DNA of 64,000 nt from Seongchinamella sediminis (GCF_003457605.1 NZ_QRAN01000003.1:124001-188000), one strand, 5' to 3'; positions 29,273-40,916 are shown, counted from the stretch's first letter. Numbers and translations are program-made. Notes: a model not told the origin generated them from the letters alone.

Positions 29273-30598
29273 TCAGGCTTCTTCCTGCGCTGCGGGGGCA
29301 ATCGCCTCCTGATAGCTGCACTCCTTCTCTGTTATCTTGGCATTCTCGAGGAGTTTTTCAACCACCTGGTCTTCAAGAACCTTGGATTCAACTGAGGCAA
29401 GCTGCTCCTGGTTGGAGTAGTACCAGTTGATCACCTCCTCCGGTTCCTGGTAGGTGGAGGCCATTTCCTCGATGGTAGCGCGCACCTTGTCGGCATCCGC
29501 CTTGAGTTCCAGCTTGGAGATCAGCTCGGACAGCACCAGGCCCAGCTTGACCCGCTTTTCGGCGTTTTCGGTGAACATGTCGTCGGGCAACAGGGACTTG
29601 AGGTCCATATTCTGACCGCCGGCACCACCGAATTGCTGGAACATCTGGTTGCGCAGGGCATCGACTTCCTGGGCCACCAGGGCACGGGGAATATCCACGT
29701 TTTCGTGGGCGGCGATTACCGCATCCATCACCTGCTGCTTGACCTTGCCTTCCACCGCATTTTTCAGCTCGCGGGCCATGTTCTCGGCCACTTCCTTGCG
29801 GAACTGGGCTTCGCCGCCCTCTTCCACCCCGTACTGGGCGAACAGCTCTTCGTTGAGCTCGGCAGGCACCATCTCCTCGACCTTGTTCACGCTGACCCTG
29901 AATTCAACCGCCGCGCCCTTGAGGTCCTCGTTGTGGTAGTCCTCCGGGAAGCTCAGCTCCAGGGTCTTTTCCTCGCCGGCTTTCATGCCCACGATACCGT
30001 CCTCGAAGCCGGGGATCATGCGTCCGGAGCCCAGTTCGAGCTCGGAGCCCTCGGCGCTGCCGCCCTCGAAGGCCTCACCGTCTTTGGTGCCGCTGTAATC
30101 GATATTGACCTTGTCGCCCTCAGCGGCCGCGCGTTCCGCTTCCTGCCAGCTGCCCTGCTGCTTGCGGAACACCTCGATGATGTTATCCACGTCCTCGTCG
30201 GTCACCTCGGCGACGGGCTTCTCGACCTCGAAATCCTGCATCTCGACGACGTCCACCTCGGGGAAGACCTCGAAGGTCGCCACGTATTCAAGGTCCTTGC
30301 CGGCTTCCAGTGATTTGGGCTCGATGCTCGGCTGGCCGGCGGGACGCAGTTGCTCCTGCACCACCGCTTCCTGGAACGACTGGCTCATTACCTCACCGAG
30401 AACTTCCTGGCGAACACCGGCGCCGAAACGCTGGCGCATGACCTTCATCGGCACCTTGCCGGGGCGGAAGCCCGGCATACGGACGTCCTTGGCAGCCTTT
30501 TTCAGGCGCTCGTCGACAGCGCCGTCTATACGGGCTGCGGGTACGCCCACGGTCAAACGACGCTCCAGTCCAGAAGTCGTCTCAATAGAAACCTGCAT
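29273..30598 (-). CDS. tig: Trigger factor
   Basis: Ribosome-bound chaperone and peptidyl-prolyl isomerase. The 441-residue protein has the ribosome-docking signature GFRPGKVP (43-50), an FKBP-type domain (about 160-245, DKVNIDYSGTKDGEAFEGG and RMIPGFEDGIVGMKAGEEK), and a helical C-terminal arm domain. It is the first protein gene of the tig-clpP-clpX-lon series, 102 bp after tRNA-Leu. Confidence 0.96.
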   Translation of the reverse strand: MQVSIETTSGLERRLTVGVPAARIDGAVDERLKKAAKDVRMPGFRPGKVPMKVMRQRFGAGVRQEVLGEVMSQSFQEAVVQEQLRPAGQPSIEPKSLEAGKDLEYVATFEVFPEVDVVEMQDFEVEKPVAEVTDEDVDNIIEVFRKQQGSWQEAERAAAEGDKVNIDYSGTKDGEAFEGGSAEGSELELGSGRMIPGFEDGIVGMKAGEEKTLELSFPEDYHNEDLKGAAVEFRVSVNKVEEMVPAELNEELFAQYGVEEGGEAQFRKEVAENMARELKNAVEGKVKQQVMDAVIAAHENVDIPRALVAQEVDALRNQMFQQFGGAGGQNMDLKSLLPDDMFTENAEKRVKLGLVLSELISKLELKADADKVRATIEEMASTYQEPEEVINWYYSNQEQLASVESKVLEDQVVEKLLENAKITEKECSYQEAIAPAAQEEA

Positions 30599-30699
30599 GG
30601 TTTATCCTCATCAATAGCCAGGTAAGCGGCGCCAGCGGCGCTCTTCTTCACTTGTTACACGTTTGACAGCCCGACCCGGGGTCGAGGCTGCTCGCAAAA

Positions 30700-30784
30700 T
30701 GGTGCGGAAGGAGAGACTCGAACTCTCACGCCTTGCGGCACTGGTACCTAAAACCAGCGCGTATACCAATTTCGCCACTTCCGC
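30700..30784 (-). tRNA. tRNA-Leu (anticodon UAG), CCA encoded
   Basis: The minus strand folds as a class II tRNA: acceptor GCGGAAG/CTTCCGC, anticodon stem CTGGT/ACCAG with loop TTTAGGT giving anticodon UAG, a long variable arm and TTCGAGTC in the T loop region. The encoded CCA is at 30700-30702. It precedes tig. Confidence 0.95.
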
Positions 30785-30938
30785 AGGTGCTGCCTCCCGT
30801 CACCAGCCAGCTAGAATCAACTGTAACTTCATACGCCTAACCAGTTGATTATTCTGGAGTATATTAGCCCTTATAGCGGTGCCTGGAGGTCTTGCAAGGG
30901 CGCAGATTCTGCCACAAAGACCAGCCCGGTTCAACCGC

Positions 30939-32243
30939 TCAACGACGCGGCTCGGCCAGCAGCAGGACCAGGGGCCTGGAGGGATCCGGATGGGCCAGCG
31001 AAAACTGCCCGCCACGGGGCAACAGGGCGCCCTGCTCGGGCCCGATGAGGGCCTCCCCAAGCGCCAGCTCGCCGGCAACCACCATCAGCAACTGGTAGCC
31101 CTGGCCGCATTCGACCGCCAGTGCTGCTCCCGGCGCCAGGCTCACCCGGCGCACCTCGAAATCGGGAAAGTCGACGATGCGCTCCACCGTCACCCCGGGC
31201 GGGGCGGGCAATACGCTGAAATGATCATCCACCGGTGGGGTCAACCGCATTCTGCCCACCGCCGCGGCGGTATCCCAGTGGTCCTGGGTGAGCACTTTCT
31301 GGGCGAAGGACAGGATCTGCCGCTCGTACACCGGGGTCTGGAATTCGATGGTGCGGACACCGTGCTGCAAGGAGTGGGGCATCAGCAGGGGCACTACCAC
31401 CACATCTCCCACCCGCAGCTCGCGCATCGCAGTGAAGGCATTCATTGCCGCGCGCAGCGCTTCCTCGCGCTGCCGCAGGGCCTCACCGGCTGCCGCTCCC
31501 TCGGGCAGCCCATCAATTTCCCGCCGCACTGCTTCGTAGGCCTGTACCGCGGCCAGGTAATGCTGCCGGAAGACCTCCTCACTACCGGCCGCGCGCAGCT
31601 TCGCCGGGTCAAAGCCGTAGCGAATAGCCCCCACACCGTCCGGCCAGGCATTGCGGTCGACATGGGTGACCACGTAGACCTCGCGCTTTTCCTCGTGCAG
31701 CTCGAAGTACAGGTCGCCGGTCACCTCCTGAGGCGCGGGATCGAGAATCTTCAGCAGCACCAGCGGCGAATCGGGCTCCCCTGCCTGCGCCGCCGGGAAC
31801 AGGGCCTGCAGCCAGGGAATCGGCACGGCATGGCGGCCATCGGAGAATCGGCACAGACCGCGCTCTTCAGCCCCGGTAAACCAGATCTCCTGGCCCCAGG
31901 GCTTGGGAATATGCACCGGCGAGAGCACCAGCGGCTGGCCGGGCTGGAACAGCGGCAGGCCCTGCCGGTCTGCCCAGGGGCCCAGCCCGAGCTCGGCGAG
32001 CTGGCCCTGGGCGGCTGTATCGACGGTCTCTGCGACGGTGCATTCATAGTCGCCGTCCCGCCGCCGACTGTATATGGCAACCAGGGCTTGCTCCGCCGGC
32101 TCCGGCAACCACCATTGCCGCAGGGGGAAGTCCACCAGCAGGAGGTCACCCGCCTGGGCGCCGGCCAGCCAGACCGCCAGGGCCTGCACCGGCTCGCCGG
32201 ACACCCTGCGGATGCTGCCTGTGCTGCTCGGGTTCAAGGACAA
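30939..32243 (-). CDS. Cupin protein resembling class I mannose-6-phosphate isomerase
   Basis: A 434-residue cytoplasmic protein. The region PVHIPKPWGQEIWFTG resembles the PKPWGGE signature of phosphomannose isomerases. A cupin-like segment, DLYFELHEEKREVYVVTHVD, could supply metal ligands, and VGDVVVVPLLMPHSLQHGVRTIEFQTP resembles the second metal-site strand. A small C-terminal cupin-like beta domain follows (VRRVSLAPGAALAVECGQGYQ). The start is TTG at 32243, eight bases after AGAGG; GTG codons at residues 14 and 19 are alternatives. It stands alone behind a cluster of palindromes. Actual substrate unknown. Confidence 0.6.
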   Translation of the reverse strand: MSLNPSSTGSIRRVSGEPVQALAVWLAGAQAGDLLLVDFPLRQWWLPEPAEQALVAIYSRRRDGDYECTVAETVDTAAQGQLAELGLGPWADRQGLPLFQPGQPLVLSPVHIPKPWGQEIWFTGAEERGLCRFSDGRHAVPIPWLQALFPAAQAGEPDSPLVLLKILDPAPQEVTGDLYFELHEEKREVYVVTHVDRNAWPDGVGAIRYGFDPAKLRAAGSEEVFRQHYLAAVQAYEAVRREIDGLPEGAAAGEALRQREEALRAAMNAFTAMRELRVGDVVVVPLLMPHSLQHGVRTIEFQTPVYERQILSFAQKVLTQDHWDTAAAVGRMRLTPPVDDHFSVLPAPPGVTVERIVDFPDFEVRRVSLAPGAALAVECGQGYQLLMVVAGELALGEALIGPEQGALLPRGGQFSLAHPDPSRPLVLLLAEPRR

Positions 32244-32280
32244 AAGTGCACCTCTGGCTGACTGGGATCGCGATCCATAT

Positions 32281-32303
32281 AGCTATTTATAATTAAAATA
32301 GCT
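32281..32303 (-). promoter_or_regulatory. Palindromic operator candidate upstream of the cupin gene
   Basis: AGCTATTT and AAATAGCT are perfect 8-bp arms around a 7-bp AT-rich centre, about 38 bp before the gene start. A TATAAA-like -10 sequence overlaps it on the minus strand, as expected for a repressor site. Confidence 0.45.
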
Positions 32304-32389
32304 AACGATATTTCCAAATATATTAAAAAATCGCCCGATCAACTGTGGAAAATTACCAAACTTGAGCGATACTAAGAGTGTGGCTACCT

Positions 32390-32507
32390 ATCCCCTAGTT
32401 TAGTCGGGTGGTCGCGGGAGCATACCCAATGCTCTCACAGGGAAGCAATTCCTTTATGTTTCACTCCTAATGGTCTTATTGGGTCCCCTTCCGGGACCCA
32501 TTTTTTT
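32390..32507 (+). ncRNA. Candidate small RNA with intrinsic terminator
   Basis: Non-coding, flanked by minus-strand genes, but ending in a textbook plus-strand terminator. Stem-loops in order: GGGAGCAT/ATGCTCTC with loop ACCCA (32416-32436), AGGGAA/TTCCTT closed by a GCAA tetraloop (32439-32454), and TGGGTCCC/GGGACCCA with seven T residues (32480-32507). The 5' end is a guess; I found no clear promoter. I do not recognise a known family: it does not match 6S, SRP or tmRNA features. Confidence 0.5.
32480..32507 (+). terminator. Intrinsic terminator of the candidate small RNA
   Basis: Eight-bp stem TGGGTCCC/GGGACCCA with a 5-nt loop (CTTCC) followed by seven T residues on the plus strand. The minus strand lacks a T run, so it does not serve pilZ. 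Confidence 0.85.
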
Positions 32508-32564
32508 GGTCTTAGTTTTTAATAATCAACCACTTGGAGCGCTTTTAGAGAAACCACTTCAAGA

Positions 32565-32914
32565 TTACATGGTGTGTGTGGGCCGGTCGGAGCCCAGCGA
32601 ACCTGCCAGGTGATTCTCGATCTTGGCGTTGGCTGCCGCGTCCTGCTCGCTGAACTGCACCCCGATTCCCGCCGTGCGGTTACCCTGGGCGCCGCGGGGG
32701 GTTACCCACACCACCTTGCCGGCAATGGGGATTTTTTCCGCCTCGTCCATCAGGGTTAACAACATGAATACCTCATCGCCCAGCGCGTAGGCCTTGTTGG
32801 TGGGCACGAACAGCCCGCCGTTCTGGAGGAATGGCATATAGGCCGAATAGAGTACGGCCTTGTCCTTGATGGTCAGCGACAGGATGCCATTGCGGCTGTT
32901 TTGTCTGGCGTCAG

Positions 32915-32918
<4 letters not shown>
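32565..32918 (-). CDS. pilZ: PilZ domain protein
   Basis: A 117-residue single-domain protein of the type IV pilus PilZ type, ending the holB-pilZ cluster. It contains ILSLTIKDKAVLYSAYMPFL, GGLFVPTNKAYALGDEVFML and GKVVWVTPRGAQGNRTAGIGVQF. As in the founding PilZ protein, the canonical c-di-GMP RxxxR motif is not seen, so c-di-GMP binding is doubtful. It overlaps the holB stop by 4 bp. Confidence 0.88.
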
Positions 32919-35602
<2,684 letters not shown>

Positions 35603-35609
<7 letters not shown>

Positions 35610-36439
35610 GACATCGCCCCCAGGTACTGCTCGTGCAGGGCATGACAGAGCTCATGGTTATGCCAGCGGCGCTCGCCGAGACTGGCCACCGGCTGCAGCC
35701 CGCGGATGCTGTTGCAGACGAAGACCGCGTCCGCGTCGGCCAGTTGCGCCGGCGAGATGTGGGTCTCGGCGACGGGAATGGATAGCGCCGGCGCGAGTTG
35801 TTCCAGCACCAGCCGCCGCCGGGTACCGGCAATACCGCAGGTTTCCAGGGCAGGCGTCAGCAGGCGCCCCTGTTCCAGCAGAAACAGGTTGCCGGCACTC
35901 ACCGAACAGACCTGGCCCTGCTGGTCGAGAACCACCAGTTCATCGGCGTCCATTGTCGCCAGCCGCGCGGCCACCAGCACCTGCTCCAGCCGGTTGAGGT
36001 GCTTGATGCCGGCCAGCTGGGGCTGGCTGGACCAGGGCATGTGCGCCCAGTCCAGCGCAAGCGGCGGCGAGAAGAGGCTGCGATCCTGGCTTAGCGGCGC
36101 GGCGGTGATCACCACCCTCGGGGTGGCAGCGGCCGGCGGGGCATAACCGCGCGGCGCCGCGCCGCGGGTCACCGTGAGCCGCAGGGCAGCCCAGGCATGA
36201 GCCTGCAGGTGCTCGGCGGCCTGCTGCAGGCAGTCCGCAGCCCGCTCAAGGCAATCGGGAAAAGACAGGACTTGCAGCCCGGCGGCCAGGCGCTCCAGGT
36301 GCAGTTGCTGGAACTGGGGAGTGCCGCTGCGCAGCAGCAGGGTTTCAAACAGGCCGTCGCCGAAATCCAGTCCGCGGTCGGGCAGCGGCAGTGCCGATGC
36401 CCGTTCGCCGTCTACCCAGATCAGCGCAGTTGCAGACAC
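35603..36439 (-). CDS. pabC: Aminodeoxychorismate lyase
   Basis: PLP enzyme making p-aminobenzoate for folate. The GTG at 36439 gives 278 residues starting SATALIWVDGERASALPLPDRGLDFGDGLFET (shown as SATALIWVDGE and LPDRGLDFGDGLFET), the usual family start; a longer frame would overlap fabF. The PLP lysine is in GIKHLNRLEQV. It lies between fabF and mltG as in E. coli and Pseudomonas. Confidence 0.9.
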
Positions 36440-36450
36440 CGCCGGCCCGG

Positions 36451-37692
36451 TCAGTCGGGCTTGCTGAACAGCAGGGAACCGTTGGTACCGCCAAAGCCGA
36501 AGGAGTTGGAGAGCACGCTGTGGATTTCCCGCTCCTGCGCCGTGTGGGGCACGTAGTTGAGATTGGCCCCTTCGTCCGGGTTGTCGAGGTTGATGGTTGG
36601 TGGGCATACCTGGTCGCGTATCGCCAGCACCGAGAATATCGCCTCGACGGCCCCGGCGGCACCCAGCAGGTGACCGATCATGGACTTGGTAGAGCTCACC
36701 GCAACCTGTTCCGCGGCGGTGCCCAGCACGGTTTCCACCGCCCTGCTCTCGGCGACATCGCCGGCCGGGGTCGAGGTGCCGTGGGCATTGATGTAGTTGA
36801 TTTTGTCCACCGGGATACCGGCATCGCGCACCGCATTGGCCATGGACGCCGCCGCCCCGCGACCATCCTCCGGCGGCAGGGTCATGTGGTAGGCGTCACC
36901 GCTCATGCCAAATCCGCACAGCTCGGCGTAGATTGTCGCGCCGCGGGCTTTTGCCGCCTCGTATTCCTCCAGCATCATGACACCGGCGCCATCACCGAGC
37001 ACAAAGCCGTCGCGATCCCTGTCCCAGGGCCGGGAGGCCGCTTCGGGATCGTCATTGCGGGTCGACAGCGCCCGGGCTGCGGCGAAACCACCCAGCCCGA
37101 CCGGTGTGGTTGCCATTTCCGCGCCGCCCACCAGCATGGCGTCCGCATCGCCGAGGGCGATCAGCCGCGCGCCCAGGCCAATATTGTGGGTGCCGGTGGT
37201 ACAGGCGGTAACCACCGCCAGGTTCGGCCCCTGCAGGTTGTATTTCACCGACAGGTTGCCGGAAATCATATTGATAATGGAGCCCGGCACAAAGAACGGC
37301 GAGATCCGCCGGGGGCCGGAGTTGGCCACGATCTCGGTATTCTTTTCGATCTGGCCGATGCCGCCAATACCGGAGCCGATGGCGCAGCCCACGCGCGGGG
37401 CGTTCTCCTCGGTCACCTCAAAGCCGCTGTCTTCCAGCGCCTGGATACCGGCGGCCATGCCGTACTGGACGAAGGTGTCCATTTTCCGGGCGTCCTTGGG
37501 AGCCAGGTAGGGAGACATGTCGAAGTCACGCACACTGGCACTGAACCGCGTGGTGTATGCGGAGGTGTCGAAGGCTTCGATCGGGGCGGCGCCGCTCTTC
37601 CCGGCGAGGATATTTTCCCAGGTTTCGGCAACGGTATGGCCAACGGGGCTGACAACGCCCAGTCCTGTCACAACGACTCTTCTGCCAATCAA
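36451..37692 (-). CDS. fabF: 3-oxoacyl-[acyl-carrier-protein] synthase II
   Basis: Elongation condensing enzyme of fatty acid synthesis. The 413-residue protein has catalytic Cys164 ([12 protein letters not shown]) and the two histidines in [11 protein letters not shown] and [12 protein letters not shown]. It follows acpP after an attenuating hairpin. Confidence 0.97.
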   Translation of the reverse strand: MIGRRVVVTGLGVVSPVGHTVAETWENILAGKSGAAPIEAFDTSAYTTRFSASVRDFDMSPYLAPKDARKMDTFVQYGMAAGIQALEDSGFEVTEENAPRVGCAIGSGIGGIGQIEKNTEIVANSGPRRISPFFVPGSIINMISGNLSVKYNLQGPNLAVVTACTTGTHNIGLGARLIALGDADAMLVGGAEMATTPVGLGGFAAARALSTRNDDPEAASRPWDRDRDGFVLGDGAGVMMLEEYEAAKARGATIYAELCGFGMSGDAYHMTLPPEDGRGAAASMANAVRDAGIPVDKINYINAHGTSTPAGDVAESRAVETVLGTAAEQVAVSSTKSMIGHLLGAAGAVEAIFSVLAIRDQVCPPTINLDNPDEGANLNYVPHTAQEREIHSVLSNSFGFGGTNGSLLFSKPD

Positions 37693-37730
37693 CTTAGCAT
37701 CTCCTCTCGGATCGGATTATAGGGAAGCAT

Positions 37731-37770
37731 AAAGAAGAAAAGCCGCTCTATCAAAAAATAGAAACGGCTT
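37731..37770 (-). terminator. Attenuator/terminator between acpP and fabF
   Basis: Minus-strand stem AAGCCG/CGGCTT, extended by TCTA/TAGA, with a T-rich loop and a TTTTCTTCTTT tail. Partial termination here would keep acyl carrier protein mRNA in excess over fabF. Confidence 0.65.
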
Positions 37771-37789
37771 CTCGGGGGAGCTGCTTGGA

Positions 37790-38026
37790 TCAGGCGAGGT
37801 TTTCGTTGATGTAGTCGATCGCCAGCTTGACAGTGGTAATTTTCTCGGCTTCCTCGTCGGGAATTTCAGTCTCGAATTCCTCTTCCAGAGCCATTACCAA
37901 CTCCACGGTGTCCAGAGAGTCCGCGCCCAGGTCCTCGACAAACGAGGCCTCCGTCTGCACTTCTTCTTCTTTCACGCCAAGTTGCTCCGCTACGATTTTC
38001 TTAACGCGTTCTTCAATGCTGCTCAT
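37790..38026 (-). CDS. acpP: Acyl carrier protein
   Basis: A 78-residue acidic protein with the phosphopantetheine site Ser37 in the [15 protein letters not shown] motif. It carries acyl chains for the fab enzymes encoded around it and is located between fabG and fabF. Confidence 0.98.
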   Translation of the reverse strand: MSSIEERVKKIVAEQLGVKEEEVQTEASFVEDLGADSLDTVELVMALEEEFETEIPDEEAEKITTVKLAIDYINENLA

Positions 38027-38088
38027 GATTATTTGTCACTCCTGAGATTTAGTGCTGATTCAAACCCTGATTCACGGCCTGAGCGCGC

Positions 38089-38094
38089 ATTTTA
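38089..38094 (-). promoter_or_regulatory. Possible acpP promoter -10 box
   Basis: TAAAAT on the minus strand in the fabG-acpP gap (38027-38171), leaving a leader of about 55 nt. No good -35 is visible, and an A/T-rich block lies just upstream. Confidence 0.4.
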
Positions 38095-38171
38095 CTCTGT
38101 TTTGTCCAAGAGTTATAAATATTTTTTTTGCGCGCCGCACACCGGTAACTATTAACTGCCAATTCAAACAG

Positions 38172-38915
38172 TTAAGCCATATACATACCACCATTTATAT
38201 GCAGTGTTTCGCCGGTGATGTAGCCCGCTGCATCGCTGCACAGAAAGCCCACCAGCGCCGCGATTTCCTCGGGCTGCCCCAGCCGGCCCAGGGGTATCTG
38301 GCCCAGCATCAGCTGCCGCTGCTCCTCGTTGAGCTCGCGCGTCATGTCGGTGTCGATAAAGCCCGGCGCCACACAATTGACGGTCACCGAACGCGAGCCC
38401 AGCTCCCGCGCCAGCGCCCGGGAGAAGCCCTCGGCGCCGGCTTTGGTGGCGGCGTAATTGCTCTGGCCCATATTGCCCATGGAGCCCACCACCGAGGTGA
38501 TGTTGACGATGCGCCCCCAGCGGGCCTTGGTCATGCCGCGCAGGCAGGCCTTGCTGACCCGGTACAGGGCATTGAGGTTGGTGTCGATCACATCGCTCCA
38601 TTCATCGGCTTTCATGCGCATGAGAATGTTGTCGCGGGTAATACCGGCATTGTTGACCAGCACCAGGGGCGCGCCGAATTGTCCGGCGATGGCCTTGAGC
38701 ACTTCAGCCACATTGTCGTCATCGGCCACGTCCAGTTTCATTCCGCAGCCGTCGTTGCCCGCCGCTTTCAGGTAGGCGCTGATATTTTCCGCGCCACCGT
38801 CACTGGTCGCGGTGCCCACCACGGTGTAACCGTCGGCGGCCAGTTGCTCGGCAATGGCCCTGCCGATTCCCCGGCTGGCGCCGGTAACCAGCGCTACCTT
38901 CCTGTCTTCACTCAT
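38172..38915 (-). CDS. fabG: 3-oxoacyl-[acyl-carrier-protein] reductase
   Basis: NADPH-dependent short-chain reductase of fatty acid synthesis. The 247-residue protein has the cofactor motif TGASRGIGRA, NNAG, and the catalytic residues Ser141, Tyr154 and Lys158 (NITSVVGSMG, QSNYAATKAG). It lies between fabD and acpP. Confidence 0.97.
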   Translation of the reverse strand: MSEDRKVALVTGASRGIGRAIAEQLAADGYTVVGTATSDGGAENISAYLKAAGNDGCGMKLDVADDDNVAEVLKAIAGQFGAPLVLVNNAGITRDNILMRMKADEWSDVIDTNLNALYRVSKACLRGMTKARWGRIVNITSVVGSMGNMGQSNYAATKAGAEGFSRALARELGSRSVTVNCVAPGFIDTDMTRELNEEQRQLMLGQIPLGRLGQPEEIAALVGFLCSDAAGYITGETLHINGGMYMA

Positions 38916-38944
38916 TGTCGATCTCCTCTGGTGGATAGGCGGGC

Positions 38945-39880
38945 TCAGCCCAGTTCCTGGCGGGCGGAAGCCAGGGATTCAGGTTCTTCCAGCGAGTAGC
39001 TGGCCAGGGCTTTGTCGATGCGCCGGTTAAGCCCGCTCAACACCTTGCCCGGGCCGCACTCGACGACACTGCTGACACCGGCATCGGTCATTGCCTGCAC
39101 ACACCGCGTCCACTGCACCGGACTGTAAATCTGCTGCACCAGTAGCTCTCTAATAGCCCCGGGGTCGGACTCGGTGGCGGCGTGGACATTGTGCACCACC
39201 GGGATTTCCGGGGTACTGATCTCGATGCTGGCCATGGCCTCGGCCAGACGCTCTCCCGCCGGCTTCATCAGTTCCGTATGGAAGGGTGCGCTCACCGGCA
39301 GCGGCATCGCCCGCTTCGCGCCCGCCTCCTTCAGCGCCGCAATCGCGGCTTCCACCGGCGCCGTGTGACCGGCGATCACCACCTGCCCCGGCGAGTTGAA
39401 GTTAACCGCTGCCACCACCCCGTCGGTGGCGCTGCAGATATCGTTAATGACGTCGTCGTCCAGGCCGATGATCGCCGCCATGGCGCCCTCGCCCACCGGC
39501 ACGGCGGTCTGCATGAACTGGCCGCGGCTGCGCACCAGGCGTACCCCGTCGGCAAAATCCAGGGCGCCAGCGCAGACCAGGGCGGAAAATTCGCCCAGGC
39601 TGTGGCCGGCCATCAGCGCCGGGCGCGCCCCGCCCTCCGCCAGCCAGGCGCGCCACAGCGCCACCGATGACGCCAGCAGCACCGGCTGGGTGGTCTCGGT
39701 GAGGTTCAGCGCCTCCTGTTCGCCGTTCTGGATCAGGTCCCACATGTCGTAACCCAGGGCCTCCGAGGCCTCGGCGAAGGTATCGCGAACCGCCGCGAAC
39801 TGGTCGTGGGCGGCGGCGAGCATGCCCACTTTCTGGGAACCCTGTCCGGGGAAAACAAAAGCGAGTGAATTGTCTGACAT
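38945..39880 (-). CDS. fabD: Malonyl-CoA:ACP transacylase
   Basis: Loads malonyl groups onto ACP. The 311-residue protein starts LAFVFPGQGSQKVGM, with catalytic Ser94 in GHSLGE and the histidine in SAPFHTELMKPA. It follows rpmF after a 214-bp gap; plsX and fabH, often found here, are missing. Confidence 0.96.
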   Translation of the reverse strand: MSDNSLAFVFPGQGSQKVGMLAAAHDQFAAVRDTFAEASEALGYDMWDLIQNGEQEALNLTETTQPVLLASSVALWRAWLAEGGARPALMAGHSLGEFSALVCAGALDFADGVRLVRSRGQFMQTAVPVGEGAMAAIIGLDDDVINDICSATDGVVAAVNFNSPGQVVIAGHTAPVEAAIAALKEAGAKRAMPLPVSAPFHTELMKPAGERLAEAMASIEISTPEIPVVHNVHAATESDPGAIRELLVQQIYSPVQWTRCVQAMTDAGVSSVVECGPGKVLSGLNRRIDKALASYSLEEPESLASARQELG

Positions 39881-40034
39881 GGTGTATTCCTGGGTGGTCT
39901 GTCGGTGTTAGGCAGCCCGGCTGATGTGCCGCGCAGGGGCCATCCCGGCTGTACGATGCAGCAGGCAACGGGGGGCAGTATTTTCAGGGGGCAGAAATGT
40001 TGACAGCGCTCCTGGTGGCAGCGCTGCCGGGGCG

Positions 40035-40054
40035 GCGGAGACGGCTGTCTCCGC
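40035..40054 (-). repeat. Hairpin between rpmF and fabD
   Basis: Perfect 8-bp stem GCGGAGAC/GTCTCCGC with a 4-nt loop, in the gap where many relatives carry plsX (and fabH). No T run follows on the minus strand, so it is not a clear terminator. Confidence 0.5.
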
Positions 40055-40094
40055 GGAGAAAATAAACGGTACTGGTGACCGCCGGGACAAGTGC

Positions 40095-40277
40095 TTAGTC
40101 GTCGGAACCGGTGTCGACGACTTTCTTGCCACGGTAGAAACCGTCGGCGCTCACGTGGTGGCGACGATGGGTTTCACCAGATGTCTGGTCTACCGACAGG
40201 GTGGATCCGGACAGGGCATCGTGGGAACGACGCATCCCGCGACGAGAGCGGGTCTTCTTGCTTTTTTGCACAGCCAT
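40095..40277 (-). CDS. rpmF: 50S ribosomal protein L32
   Basis: A 60-residue basic ribosomal protein with the typical start [21 protein letters not shown] and [18 protein letters not shown]. It lies 15 bp downstream of yceD, the widespread arrangement. Confidence 0.97.
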   Translation of the reverse strand: MAVQKSKKTRSRRGMRRSHDALSGSTLSVDQTSGETHRRHHVSADGFYRGKKVVDTGSDD

Positions 40278-40292
40278 GGGCTAACTCCTGAT

Positions 40293-40820
40293 TTACTTGT
40301 CCGTTTTCAACTGCGCCAGTATGTCGAAGGGATTGGGCTTGTTGTCGCCCTCGCCCTCGTCAGGAGCCGGCCCGGTATAGTCGGACAATATCTGTTTACA
40401 ATCTTCAGTGTCGTGGTAGTTAAAGGAAGGCAGGGCCAGAATCAGCTCGTCCTCCAACAACTCCCACAAATTCGCGCCCTCTTCCGGCACTATCAACGGG
40501 TCCAGGTGACGGGGAAGGTGCCTGGCCTGGTCGTCGGTCCAGACAATCCCCAGGGTGTTTTCTCCCGCCAGTTCCAGGGGCATGGCCTGCAGGCAGCGTT
40601 GGCACTCTACCAGCACCTTTGCCTGGTAGCACACCTCGATCACCGGCTGCTTTTCCTCGTCCCGGGAAAACGTTAATTCCGCGTCAATCTCCCCCTGTTC
40701 GGCAGCCAACAAGGCTGTAAATCGAGGCAAATTGGCGAGGTTCAACGCACCGCTAATGCTCACTCCACGCGCTGCCGCCTTGCGGACGTCCAGCGTGCTG
40801 GGGAGGGGCTCAGTCAACAT
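40293..40820 (-). CDS. yceD: YceD family protein (DUF177)
   Basis: A 175-residue protein of the YceD/DUF177 family, linked to large ribosomal subunit/23S rRNA accumulation in bacteria and plastids. It has LPSTLDVRKAAARGVSISG at the N-terminus, VLVECQRCLQAMPLELA in the middle and ELLEDELILALPSFNYHD. The ATG at 40820 matches the E. coli start by alignment, yet a near-consensus promoter places transcription only 2-3 nt before it. Confidence 0.9.
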   Translation of the reverse strand: MLTEPLPSTLDVRKAAARGVSISGALNLANLPRFTALLAAEQGEIDAELTFSRDEEKQPVIEVCYQAKVLVECQRCLQAMPLELAGENTLGIVWTDDQARHLPRHLDPLIVPEEGANLWELLEDELILALPSFNYHDTEDCKQILSDYTGPAPDEGEGDNKPNPFDILAQLKTDK

Positions 40821-40828
40821 AGGCGCGC

Positions 40829-40857
40829 ATCATAGTGAGGCAACCCCCCTTTGTCAA
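40829..40857 (-). promoter_or_regulatory. yceD-rpmF promoter (near-leaderless)
   Basis: TTGACA (40852-40857) and TATGAT (40829-40834) with a 17-bp spacer on the minus strand. The start codon is at 40820, nine bases past the -10 box. A divergent TTGTCA for maf overlaps the -35. Confidence 0.8.
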
Positions 40858-40916
40858 AAAAAATTCTATAAAATACAAGCAGTTCTCCGACTTATTCACA
40901 GGATTGTTTTACCCCC

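Larger units (their letters stand above)
32244..32564. other. Intergenic region with palindromes and a candidate small RNA (321 bp)
   Basis: No protein-coding frame is seen. The left part is AT-rich and contains three palindromes (32265-32276, 32281-32303, 32308-32321) just upstream of the cupin gene. The right part holds a structured, terminator-ended plus-strand segment. Confidence 0.7.

Noticed and set aside
32362-32390. TTGAGC-N17-TACCTA as a promoter for the candidate small RNA
   Set aside because: The -10 matches the consensus at only two positions, so I do not annotate it as a promoter.
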